From: an uncultured Terriglobales bacterium
GTDB taxonomy: Bacteria; Acidobacteriota; Terriglobia; Terriglobales; Acidobacteriaceae
DNA: 6,676 nucleotides
Direction of reading: 5' to 3'
NCBI GenBank assembly: GCA_955652845.1
Contig: CATPBY010000035.1
Location: forward strand, 1 to 6,676
In this document: positions 1 through 6,291 of the stretch, one piece after another
How the letters are laid out: the number at the start of each line of letters is the position of its first letter
Position numbering within the stretch: position 1 is the stretch's first letter
Notes under the pieces: model-generated
Databases searched by the model: none
Told to the model about the DNA's origin: nothing
The model's input: only the letters and a program-made list of their open reading frames with translations
Made by a program: the position numbers and the translations under genes

Positions 1-88
1 CCCAATCTCGTTCCTCCTCGCCGAAGGAACTCTAAAAGGGGACACTTCTACTGTGGTCTCACGGGGACACTTTTAATGTGGTTCAACA
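1..88. mobile_element. Probable end of an insertion sequence (partial, continues off the left edge)
   Basis: Two tandem 25-bp units at 38-62 and 63-87 share 20 of 25 bases. Their first 20 bases, GGGGACACTTCTACTGTGGT and GGGGACACTTTTAATGTGGT, differ at only two positions. The outer unit ends in ...GTTCAACA at about position 88, exactly where the neighbouring secreted-protein gene stops resembling its family. Tandem repeats inside the terminus and a CA-3' tip are known for IS21-like elements, so this is best read as the outer end of such an element. Positions 1-37 may hold the 3' end of its last gene: one plus-strand frame ends in SRSSSPKEL and a stop at 33-35, but that is too short to identify. 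The family assignment is inference. The tandem repeat itself is seen directly. Confidence 0.5.
38..87. repeat. Tandem direct repeat, two 25-bp units
   Basis: The units at 38-62 and 63-87 begin with GGGGACACTT and contain TGTGGT. They differ at unit positions 11, 14, 21, 22 and 23. The exact 25-bp period suggests repeated transposase-binding sites in an IS terminus rather than chance similarity. Confidence 0.8.
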
Positions 89-563
89 GCCATAGGTTGC
101 CGGTCTTACCATCCGAAGAGCTTCCTTCGTACTTCACGGCGCTTCGACCATTCACGGTATCGCTGCCGATTTTCCGGCAACTCCCAAGTCTTTCCTTGGT
201 CTTGAGTTGCGCGGCCAGCTTTTCCCAATCCGGGCAGGCATTGTCCACGTCGGCCGGTCGCCAAAATGCCAGTGCCTGTTGTTGCACCATAGGGCTGGCG
301 ACGTCCATGTACATACGCCGTTCGGGCATGACTACAAAATAGTGATGACCGCCAGTGTCCCAGATAACAAATGTGCCGGGGGACCCCTGTTGTTGCGTGG
401 GTTCGATCCGGACCTTGTCGCCGCTGACAAAAATCCTGGCGACGTCATTCTCGCGGCCCGAACGCAAATTGAATGCGTCGGCAGTGAAATCCTGGGCGAA
501 GCCCGCAGTGCTTACGATGAACAGAAAAGCTGACAATATGTAAAATCCGCTCCCGTGCCGCAT
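48..563 (-). CDS. Small secreted protein, 3'-truncated by the adjoining IS end
   Basis: The 171-residue frame begins with an export signal: a basic start (MRHGS), a hydrophobic core at about residues 7-19, and a likely cleavage after STAGFA (A23/Q24). The start ATG at 563 has GAGG about 8 nt upstream. The mature part is rich in beta-strand-like segments and has two cysteines (C110, C129) plus the stretch VNGRSAVKYEG at 138-147. It resembles small periplasmic DUF4412/LolA-like proteins common in Acidobacteria, whose function is unknown. In such relatives, as I recall them, the segment after NLWL continues with D-P-x-L-R-F-P-V-K-W and about 50 more residues. Here, from residue 160, the reading frame runs into the IS-terminal repeats (LNHIKSVPVRPQ, then TAG at 48-50). 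The gene is therefore probably a non-functional or altered remnant. No gene downstream of it is visible. Confidence 0.7.
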   Translation of the reverse strand: MRHGSGFYILSAFLFIVSTAGFAQDFTADAFNLRSGRENDVARIFVSGDKVRIEPTQQQGSPGTFVIWDTGGHHYFVVMPERRMYMDVASPMVQQQALAFWRPADVDNACPDWEKLAAQLKTKERLGSCRKIGSDTVNGRSAVKYEGSSSDGKTGNLWLLNHIKSVPVRPQ

Positions 564-676
564 GGTTGAACCTCGGTTTGCAAAATAGGCCGGCCAAAGG
601 TTTCAAAAGAGATGGCGGCAGCATATCAGAAACTCTGGGGCGCTCGGAATCCTTGAGGGGAGCCATCTCGGCTGGT

Positions 677-707
677 TTGTACGGATGACGGCGTCAGGCG
701 CTAAACT
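677..707 (+). promoter_or_regulatory. Possible rlmB promoter, short-leader or leaderless
   Basis: TTGTAC at 677-682 and TAAACT at 702-707 could be -35 and -10 boxes, though the 19-bp spacing is longer than ideal. Transcription would start at about 714-717, at or just before the rlmB ATG at 717. No purine-rich ribosome binding site precedes that ATG: the sequence is GACACCTCC. This combination fits a leaderless message, but it is inferred from weak matches. Confidence 0.3.
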
Positions 708-716
708 GACACCTCC

Positions 717-1463
717 ATGAATTACATCTATGGAATTAACGCTGTTGCCGAGGCACTAAAGGCGCGCGGGCGTTCGTTTGAGTGGGTCGGTGTGTCCAAA
801 GAACGCCACGACCTGCGTTTGCAACGCGTCGTGGAAGAATGCCGCCGGCAGGGAGTGGCGGTACGTTTTTTGGGCCGTGGGGAACTCGACCGCATGGCAG
901 GGAACAATGCTCATCAGGGGGTTGTAGCGGTCACGTCGAGTAAACGCTACAACGATCTCGACGATGTGGTTGCTGCCCGGCGAGGGCGGTATTCCCTGAT
1001 CGTCGTGCTCGATGGGGTAGAAGATCCGCATAATCTTGGCGCCATCCTGCGCACTGCGGACGCCGCTGGCGCGGACGGCGTGGTCATTCCCGAACGCCGC
1101 GCCGTGGGTGTCACCGCGACTGTCGCCAAGGCTTCTGCGGGCGCGAGCGAACATCTGCCCATGGCCAAGGTAACTAACATTGCCCGTACGTTGGAAGAAT
1201 TAAAGGACAAGAACCTGTGGATCGTTGGCCTTGATGAACGCGGGGTTCAGACCTACGACTCACTTGATTACAGGATGGATTGCGCCATCGTCCTGGGATC
1301 GGAAGGCAAGGGTGTCCACGATCTGGTGGCGAAGAAGTGCGATTTTCTGGTTTCCATTCCAATGCTGGGGAAGGTTTCGTCTTTAAATGTTTCGGTCGCG
1401 GCGGGAGTGGTCTTATACGAAATTGTGCGGCAGCGGCAGAGCAAAGCGGAGACAGACAAGTGA
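717..1463 (+). CDS. rlmB: 23S rRNA (guanosine-2'-O)-methyltransferase RlmB (TrmH/SpoU family)
   Basis: This 248-residue protein is full length for RlmB, which uses S-adenosylmethionine to methylate the 2'-O of G2251 (E. coli numbering) in the 23S rRNA peptidyl-transferase P loop. The N-terminal substrate-binding domain (residues 1 to about 75) opens with YIYGINAVAEAL and ends near HQGVVA (66-71). The SPOUT knot domain carries the three family motifs: DPHNLGAILRTADAAG (103-118, with N106 and the catalytic-type R112), IVLGSEGKG (191-199, with E196) and IPMLGKVSSLNVSVAAG (214-230, with N224). The ATG at 717 gives the N-terminus usual for the family, although no Shine-Dalgarno sequence is evident. 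The stop overlaps the GTG start of the next gene. The alternative would be a closely related TrmH-type tRNA methyltransferase, but the length and N-terminal domain favour RlmB. Confidence 0.93.
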   Translation: MNYIYGINAVAEALKARGRSFEWVGVSKERHDLRLQRVVEECRRQGVAVRFLGRGELDRMAGNNAHQGVVAVTSSKRYNDLDDVVAARRGRYSLIVVLDGVEDPHNLGAILRTADAAGADGVVIPERRAVGVTATVAKASAGASEHLPMAKVTNIARTLEELKDKNLWIVGLDERGVQTYDSLDYRMDCAIVLGSEGKGVHDLVAKKCDFLVSIPMLGKVSSLNVSVAAGVVLYEIVRQRQSKAETDK

Positions 1464-3178
1464 GAGTCAGGTTCTCGAGTTTGCTTTGTCTGCTTTGCGC
1501 CGCTGTGGTGAATTGCAGTGCTCTCGATCGCGAAGCCTTCACCTTCACTAAATATGATCTGGATGTCCGCATTGAGCCTCAACAGCAGCGCCTGGCCGTG
1601 CGAGGGAAAATCTCGCTGCGCAACGATTCTGCAGCGCCGCAGAGCGACCTTGCGCTGCAAATTTCTTCCAGTCTGGACTGGAGGTCCATTCGCATCGCGG
1701 GGCAGCCGGTCCGGTTTGTAGGTCATGAATACACCAGCGATATCGATCACACGGGCTCGCTTTCCGAGGCGGTAGTGGTTCTTCCGCGCGATATGGCACG
1801 TGGCGACAAGGTGGAAATCGAGGTTGGATACGAGGGGACGATCCCGCTCGATGCGTCGCGGCTGGCACGCATCGGCGTACCCGACGAGAAGGCAAAGCAC
1901 AGCGATTGGGATCTCATCGGCAAATCGTTTACAGCGGTACGCGGCGCAGGTTATGTAGCGTGGTATCCAGTGTCAATGGAAGCAAGTTTGGCGGAGGGCC
2001 AGGGCGTGTTTAAAACGCTGGGGAGATGGAAGGCGCGGGAAGCAGTGGCAGAGATGAAGATCACCTTGACTTATTCCGGGGAGAGTTCCGGCGCATCTCC
2101 CGCGGTCGTTTGTAATGGAAAAGAAGGCAAAAACATCATTGGAGGTAGCGGAGGTGATGTGCGAGTGGAGTGTTCGTTCATGCCACTCGGCTTCACAGTG
2201 CCTGCATTTGCCATTGCCCATTATTCGCTGCTGGATCGTCCATCGTCGACGGTTTATTACCTCTCCGAACACAAGCCGGGAGCGGAACGCTATGCGATCG
2301 CGGAAGAGCTCGCACTTCCGTTCGTCACCCAGTGGTTCGGAAAGGCGGGAATTAAAGCCGAAGTGGTGGAGTTGGCCGATCCGGATGCCGCGCCCTTTGA
2401 AACTGACAACATGGTTTTTACACCGCTTGCCGGCAGCGAATCCCGGTGGTACGCGCTCACCTCGGTGCACCAACTGACGCATGCGTCGTTTCCCTCGCAG
2501 CGTCAATGGATTTATGAAGGCTTAGCGCACTTTGCCCAGGCCGCGTATCTGGAGCATTTGGATGGACGTCAGGCGGCGCTGGACTTCATGGGATTACACC
2601 GGACCGCAATAGCCGATACCGAAAAGGCGGTAGCCGCCGAGCGCGATCAGAATAAAGGCGCGGGCGAATCACTAATTAATACCAACACCGAGGAGTTTTA
2701 TCGCAGCAAGGCCATGTACGTGTGGTGGATGTTGCGCGACACAGTCGGCGAGGACGTGCTGCAGAAAACTCTGGCGGCGTATCGTCCCGACCAGGACAAG
2801 GAACCGAGTTACCTGCCACACCTGATTCAAAAGCAAACCAAGCGGGATCTGGAATGGTTTTTCGACGATTGGGTCTATCGTGACCGCGGGTTGCCAGATT
2901 TCCGGGTAGAGTCAGTGTATTCGAGCCAGACATTACGCGGCAGTTACCTGGTCACAGTTTCCATCGAGAATCTCGGCAGCCCGGGCGCGGAGGTTCCGGT
3001 CACGGTACGGGTGGATCGCGGCGAGGTAAGCCAACGGTTGGAGGTTCGGGGGAAGTCAAAGAATACGATCAGAATCGAGGTTTCATCTCTGCCCCGCGAG
3101 GTTGTGGTGAATGATGGCAGCGTGCCGGAAAGCGACACAAGCAATAACACCTTCAAGATCGAGAGCGCAGAGAAATAA
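1460..3178 (+). CDS. Secreted M1-aminopeptidase-like (gluzincin-fold) protein with altered HExxH motif
   Basis: The best start is GTG at 1460, which overlaps the rlmB stop (GTGA) and has GGAG at 1448-1451, 8 nt upstream. It gives 572 residues starting with a signal peptide (MRVRFSSLLCLLCAAVVNCSA, cleavage near residue 21). The frame stays open upstream to 1280, but that stretch lies inside rlmB. An M1-like beta domain follows (FTFTKYDLDVRIEPQQQRL, then WYPVSMEAS). The peptidase-like core has HQLTH at 337-341 and WIYEGLAHFAQ at 350-360. In active M1 enzymes the motif is HExxH, then 18 residues, then Glu in a (N/D)EG motif. Here the catalytic Glu is Gln338 and only 11 residues separate H341 from E353. 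A helical segment (FYRSKAMYVWWMLRDTVG from 413, then FFDDWVYRDRGLPDF) matches the M1 helical domain. The C-terminus (479-572) is a beta-sandwich-like tail ending VPESDTSNNTFKI, reminiscent of CARDB domains. It probably acts in the periplasm or outside the cell. The fold call is firm, but peptidase activity is doubtful. Confidence 0.8.
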   Translation: MRVRFSSLLCLLCAAVVNCSALDREAFTFTKYDLDVRIEPQQQRLAVRGKISLRNDSAAPQSDLALQISSSLDWRSIRIAGQPVRFVGHEYTSDIDHTGSLSEAVVVLPRDMARGDKVEIEVGYEGTIPLDASRLARIGVPDEKAKHSDWDLIGKSFTAVRGAGYVAWYPVSMEASLAEGQGVFKTLGRWKAREAVAEMKITLTYSGESSGASPAVVCNGKEGKNIIGGSGGDVRVECSFMPLGFTVPAFAIAHYSLLDRPSSTVYYLSEHKPGAERYAIAEELALPFVTQWFGKAGIKAEVVELADPDAAPFETDNMVFTPLAGSESRWYALTSVHQLTHASFPSQRQWIYEGLAHFAQAAYLEHLDGRQAALDFMGLHRTAIADTEKAVAAERDQNKGAGESLINTNTEEFYRSKAMYVWWMLRDTVGEDVLQKTLAAYRPDQDKEPSYLPHLIQKQTKRDLEWFFDDWVYRDRGLPDFRVESVYSSQTLRGSYLVTVSIENLGSPGAEVPVTVRVDRGEVSQRLEVRGKSKNTIRIEVSSLPREVVVNDGSVPESDTSNNTFKIESAEK

Positions 3179-3207
3179 AATAGTCTGTGTATCTGCGCCT
3201 GTGAATC

Positions 3208-3212
3208 AGGAG
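3208..3212 (+). promoter_or_regulatory. Ribosome binding site of the DinB-family gene
   Basis: AGGAG lies 6 nt upstream of the ATG at 3219. It fixes that start over the longer in-frame extension beginning at 3111 inside the preceding gene. Confidence 0.75.
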
Positions 3213-3218
3213 CGAATC

Positions 3219-3719
3219 ATGACGCAAGCTGAGTTGAAGAAGCAGTTGGAAGCCGCGGAGAAGAGCCCGAAGGAGATCGCTGCAGCCGTGTCAGGTCTTC
3301 CCGACAAGACGCTCCGGTACAAACCGGGGCCGGATAAGTGGTGCATTCTGGAAATTCTCGGACATCTGGCAGACATGGAAGTGTTGTATGCCTATCGCAT
3401 CCGGCAAATGCTGGCGGATAAGAAGCCGGTAATCGCACCGATTGATCAGAACGACTGGGCGAGACATCTAGGATACACAGAAACGCCAGCCGCCGAACTG
3501 GTCGCTCTTTATGGACTCAATCGCCACGCCAATGTGCGATTGCTTCAGCGGCTTAAAATCTTTGACCTGGAGAAATCTGCGTACCATCCAGAGCTGAAAA
3601 CCAACGTGACTGTAGCGGAGTATATCGAGAAGATGGGAACGCACGGCGCGAGCCATCTAGAGCAGATTGAGCGACTGAAGAATGAAGCGGGAAAGAGCTC
3701 GACCAGCAATGTTCACTGA
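3219..3719 (+). CDS. DinB-superfamily (DinB_2-like) putative metal-binding protein
   Basis: This 166-residue protein matches the DinB/YfiT four-helix-bundle superfamily in length and pattern. The first helix region leads to KYKPGPDKW-type sequence (YKPGPDKWCILEILGHLADME, from residue 34), which gives His49. The last helix has THGASHLEQIERL (141-153) with His142 and His146. These three histidines form the usual metal site. Relatives include thiol-dependent S-transferases and damage-inducible proteins, and most members have no assigned reaction, so none is given here. No signal peptide is visible, so it is probably cytoplasmic. The gene begins 40 bp after the secreted peptidase-like gene with no terminator between them, so co-transcription is likely. 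Its tail overlaps the convergent trpD gene by 7 bp. Confidence 0.85.
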   Translation: MTQAELKKQLEAAEKSPKEIAAAVSGLPDKTLRYKPGPDKWCILEILGHLADMEVLYAYRIRQMLADKKPVIAPIDQNDWARHLGYTETPAAELVALYGLNRHANVRLLQRLKIFDLEKSAYHPELKTNVTVAEYIEKMGTHGASHLEQIERLKNEAGKSSTSNVH

Positions 3720-4804
3720 TCAGGCACAGACAGTGGCAGCGCATTCGTAAACTGTACTAGCGCGTCCAATTTTCCCGCCGCCGCTCCCGAGTCAATCGAC
3801 CGTGCCGCCACCGGCAAACCATCTCCCAAGTGATCTGCCCTGCCGGCCGCAACCAGGGCAGCCGCGCCATTCAGCAGGACAACATCGCGCCGGGCTGACT
3901 TCGTTCCTCCAAGAACGTCGCGAATGATCTCCGCGTTGATCGCAGCGTCTCCGCCGCTGATATCCTCAATCGTCGCCCGGTTCAGACCGAATTCCTCAGG
4001 CGTAACCTCGCAAGTGCGGACATTTCCGTCGCGCACTTCGGCAATGCGTGTGGCGCCGCTGATTGTGATTTCATCCAGGCCGTCCAGTCCATGTACCACC
4101 ATGGCCCGGCGCGCGCCCAGCATGCTGAGCGCCTGGGCAAGTTTTTCCACCAGTTCCACCGAATAGACACCGACCACTTGCGCCGAGGCGCGCGCCGGGT
4201 TCGTGAGTGGACCGAGTAGATTAAAAACCGTGCGGAGGCGAAGTTCGCGGCGGGCAGGTTGCACATACTTCATAGCCGAATGCATTGCCGGAGCATACAG
4301 AAAACACATTCCAACTCTTTCGAGACAAGCAACCAGGCGCGCTGGAGTCAAGCCGATGTTGACTCCCAGAGCTTGCATCACGTCCGCCGAACCGCATTTT
4401 GAAGTAACGCTGCGATTCCCGTGTTTGGCGACCCGCACCCCCGCGCCAGCCACCACGAAAGCCGTGGCAGTCGAAATATTGAATGTGCCGCTGGCATCAC
4501 CGCCTGTGCCGCAGGTGTCCACCAGGGCATCGCGGCCAGTGCCACTGACATCGACAACTGAGTCCTCACGAAGCGGCAAAGGCTCAGCCGCAGCCCGAAT
4601 GGCCTCGGCAAATCCCACGATCTCCTCGACGGTTTCCCCCTTCATGTGCAGGGCGACGAGCAAGGCGGCGATCTGCGAATCGCTACACTTGCCGCTCAGA
4701 ACTTCGGCCATCACCGACCGTGCCTCCTCGCGGGAGAGCGACTGACGGTGGTTGGCAATGCGATGGAGGGCGTCGATAATCATCGGCGTTATCGAAATCT
4801 CCAC
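3713..4804 (-). CDS. trpD: Anthranilate phosphoribosyltransferase
   Basis: TrpD joins anthranilate to 5-phosphoribosyl pyrophosphate, the second step of tryptophan synthesis after chorismate. The N-terminal helical part (SLSREEARSVMAEVLSG, ALHMKGETVEEIVGFAEAIR) is followed by the signatures DTCGTGGDASGTFNIST (96-112, PRPP loop), VAKHGNRSVTSKCGSADVMQALG (125-147), VFNLLGPLTNPARA (193-206) and VHGLDGLDEI (237-246, with metal-binding type D244 and E245). The 363 residues are slightly longer than the usual 330-345, partly from an insertion with a second motif-like stretch, SGTGRDALV (87-95), just before the true GTGGD. The frame can start at GTG 4804 or, seven codons later, at ATG 4783. The ATG lies 5 nt after the stop of a small upstream ORF (4789-4923), which would suit coupled re-initiation, and it still gives a normal TrpD N-terminus. 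Neither start has a good ribosome binding site of its own. No other trp gene lies nearby. Confidence 0.95.
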   Translation of the reverse strand: MEISITPMIIDALHRIANHRQSLSREEARSVMAEVLSGKCSDSQIAALLVALHMKGETVEEIVGFAEAIRAAAEPLPLREDSVVDVSGTGRDALVDTCGTGGDASGTFNISTATAFVVAGAGVRVAKHGNRSVTSKCGSADVMQALGVNIGLTPARLVACLERVGMCFLYAPAMHSAMKYVQPARRELRLRTVFNLLGPLTNPARASAQVVGVYSVELVEKLAQALSMLGARRAMVVHGLDGLDEITISGATRIAEVRDGNVRTCEVTPEEFGLNRATIEDISGGDAAINAEIIRDVLGGTKSARRDVVLLNGAAALVAAGRADHLGDGLPVAARSIDSGAAAGKLDALVQFTNALPLSVPDQ

Positions 4805-4923
4805 AGACCGAATACGCCGATGTCTTCAGCCCTGCGTAACCACCTGGCGATCAGAAAAAGGTTGCAGATACAAACCGCCGCTAGAGCTGTTAAAGAAGTC
4901 CCGTCCCACAATTGATCCGGCAT
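4789..4923 (-). CDS. Candidate 44-residue membrane or leader peptide upstream of trpD
   Basis: An ATG at 4923 preceded by AGAGGTG (4927-4933, 5 nt spacing from GAGG) opens a 44-codon frame ending in TAA at 4789-4791. The product starts MPDQLWDGTSLTALAAV. It has one hydrophobic segment at about residues 11-26 (TALAAVCICNLFLIA), followed by the basic RWLRR, as expected for a single-pass inner-membrane peptide with its C-terminus in the cytoplasm. Three Trp residues (6, 28, 41) are unusual in 44. Its end overlaps the GTG start of trpD and lies 5 nt before the alternative ATG start, so translation could be coupled. It could be a small membrane protein, a regulatory leader peptide for trpD, or a chance frame. 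I recognise no family. In favour are the strong ribosome binding site and the junction with trpD. Against it is the short length. Confidence 0.42.
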   Translation of the reverse strand: MPDQLWDGTSLTALAAVCICNLFLIARWLRRAEDIGVFGLWRFR

Positions 4924-4940
4924 GAACACCTCTGGCGATG

Positions 4941-4946
4941 ATTGTA
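4941..4946 (-). promoter_or_regulatory. Possible -10 box for the trpD transcript
   Basis: Read on the minus strand, the sequence is TACAAT (5 of 6 matches to TATAAT), 17 nt upstream of the small-ORF ATG at 4923. No convincing -35 box is seen at the right spacing. Transcription would start near 4934, next to the AGAGG ribosome binding site. Confidence 0.25.
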
Positions 4947-4996
4947 AGCAAACCCAGGGAATTGCGCAGTGCTACGCGAGTGTCAGCGCTGTTGTC

Positions 4997-5025
4997 TTTA
5001 CCGATTGATCGGGCTTCTATAGAAT
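4997..5025 (+). promoter_or_regulatory. Probable sucCD promoter with a dyad in the spacer
   Basis: TTTACC (4997-5002) and TAGAAT (5020-5025) are separated by 17 bp and match the -35 and -10 consensus at 4 and 5 of 6 positions. A perfect inverted repeat, CCGAT-TG-ATCGG, occupies 5001-5012, covering the end of the -35 box and part of the spacer. That position would suit a repressor site, but no regulator can be named. A start near 5032 would leave a leader of about 63 nt before sucC. Confidence 0.45.
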
Positions 5026-5094
5026 CAATTGTTTGCTGCCCGTTCTTCTAAGCCGCAAAGTGGGCCCTGCCGACAGGTTGAAGCCGAATCCAAT

Positions 5095-6270
5095 ATGAAA
5101 ATTCACGAATATCAGGCCAAACAGATTCTGAAAAAGTATAGCGTCGCTGTACCGCGTGGAGAAATGGCAGAGAGCCGCGCCCAGGCCGAATCCGCCGCGA
5201 AGAATCTCTTCAGCGCCGGTGCCACAGGCGTTGTGGTCAAAGCCCAGATACATGCGGGCGGCCGTGGTAAGGGCGGCGGAGTCAAGATTGCAAAGTCTGT
5301 GCAAGAGGCCAGCGAGATCGCGTCAAAAATGCTGGGCATGACGCTGATTACGCACCAGACCGGTCCGGAAGGCCGCGTCGTTCAACGCCTGCTGATCGAA
5401 GAGACATTGCCTATTGAGAAAGAACTGTACCTTGGGATTGTCATTGACCGCGGCGAAGCCAGGCCTGTTTTTATGGCGTCCGCTGCGGGCGGGATGGAAA
5501 TCGAACAAGTCGCGGCGGAGAATCCCAGGGCGATCCTTAAGGAATACATCGATCCGGGCATGGGACTGGAAGCCTTTCAGGCGCGCAAACTTGCGTTCGG
5601 GCTCGGTCTCAAGCCGCAGCAGAGTAATCAAGCGGTGCAGTTCATGACCGGATTGTATAAAGCTTTTGAAGACACCGACTCATCGCTGATGGAAATCAAC
5701 CCTTTCGTTACCTGCACCGATGGCAGGTTGTTCGCGCTCGATGCCAAAATGAATTTTGATGACAATGCCATGTTCCGCCACCCCGATCTTCGCGAACTAC
5801 GTGACACAACGGAGGAAGATCCCCTCGAAGTGGAAGCGTCGAAGTACGCGCTGAACTACATCAAGCTGGACGGGAACGTGGGATGCATGGTGAACGGCGC
5901 GGGCTTGGCCATGGCGACCATGGACATCATTAAGTACGCTGGCGGCATGCCTGCCAACTTTCTGGATGTAGGAGGCGGCGCCAACGCGGAACAGGTAACT
6001 CACGCATTTGAAATTTTGCTCAGCGACAAGAATGTGAAAGCTGTGCTGATTAATATATTCGGCGGTATTTTGCGCGTGGACACCCTGGCTACGGGCGTGG
6101 TCGAAGCCGCGAGGAAGACGCAGATCCAGTTGCCGATCGTTTTGCGCCTGGAGGGAACCAACGTTGAGGCAGGGCGGGAAATCCTGAAGCAGTCAGGGTT
6201 CAATTTCATTGTGGCCGAGACTATGAAGGATGCTGCTGATAAAGTGGTGGCGGCGGCTCGGGCTGCTTGA
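5095..6270 (+). CDS. sucC: Succinyl-CoA synthetase beta subunit (ADP/GDP-forming)
   Basis: SucC pairs with SucD to convert succinyl-CoA, ADP (or GDP) and phosphate to succinate, CoA and ATP (or GTP) in the TCA cycle. The ATG at 5095 gives 391 residues and the classic N-terminus MKIHEYQAKQILKKYSV. The frame remains open to a TTG at 5029, but that would add an extension not seen in the family. The ATP-grasp domain shows VVVKAQIHAGGRGKGGGVK (46-64), KELYLGIVIDR (109-119) and the metal-binding type residues N202 (MEINPFV) and D216 (FALDAKMNFD). The C-terminal CoA-ligase-like domain has GNVGCMVNGAGLAMATMD (260-277), ANFLDVGGGA (287-296), AVLINIFGGILR (316-327) and LRLEGTNVEAG (350-360). No strong Shine-Dalgarno sequence precedes the start. 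Nucleotide preference cannot be settled from this reading. The sucD partner lies 155 bp downstream on the same strand. Confidence 0.96.
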   Translation: MKIHEYQAKQILKKYSVAVPRGEMAESRAQAESAAKNLFSAGATGVVVKAQIHAGGRGKGGGVKIAKSVQEASEIASKMLGMTLITHQTGPEGRVVQRLLIEETLPIEKELYLGIVIDRGEARPVFMASAAGGMEIEQVAAENPRAILKEYIDPGMGLEAFQARKLAFGLGLKPQQSNQAVQFMTGLYKAFEDTDSSLMEINPFVTCTDGRLFALDAKMNFDDNAMFRHPDLRELRDTTEEDPLEVEASKYALNYIKLDGNVGCMVNGAGLAMATMDIIKYAGGMPANFLDVGGGANAEQVTHAFEILLSDKNVKAVLINIFGGILRVDTLATGVVEAARKTQIQLPIVLRLEGTNVEAGREILKQSGFNFIVAETMKDAADKVVAAARAA

Positions 6271-6291
6271 GGGAGCAAAAGAGCAGGTTTG

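Noticed and set aside
76..533. Plus-strand frames of 88 and 108 codons antisense to the truncated secreted-protein gene
   Set aside because: They show no motifs or ribosome binding site, and they oppose a frame with a clear signal peptide.
588..596. GGCCGGCC palindrome between the divergent genes
   Set aside because: An 8-bp GC palindrome is expected by chance in GC-rich DNA, and it is not placed at any recognisable promoter box.
1280..1459. Upstream extension of the secreted M1-like protein to an ATG at 1280
   Set aside because: It lies inside rlmB, reads as low-complexity out-of-frame sequence and would bury the signal peptide. GTG 1460 has a good ribosome binding site.
1268..1900. A 210-codon open frame on the minus strand across the rlmB/peptidase junction
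   Set aside because: It lies fully antisense to two well-supported genes, has no recognisable motif, and is explained by the GC-rich codon pattern of the plus strand.
3111..3218. N-terminal extension of the DinB-family protein
   Set aside because: It overlaps the end of the preceding gene in another frame. AGGAG before the ATG at 3219 and the family's normal length favour the shorter form.
5029..5094. N-terminal extension of SucC from a TTG at 5029
   Set aside because: SucC proteins begin at M-x-(I/L)-HEYQAK. The extra 22 residues overlap the predicted transcript start.
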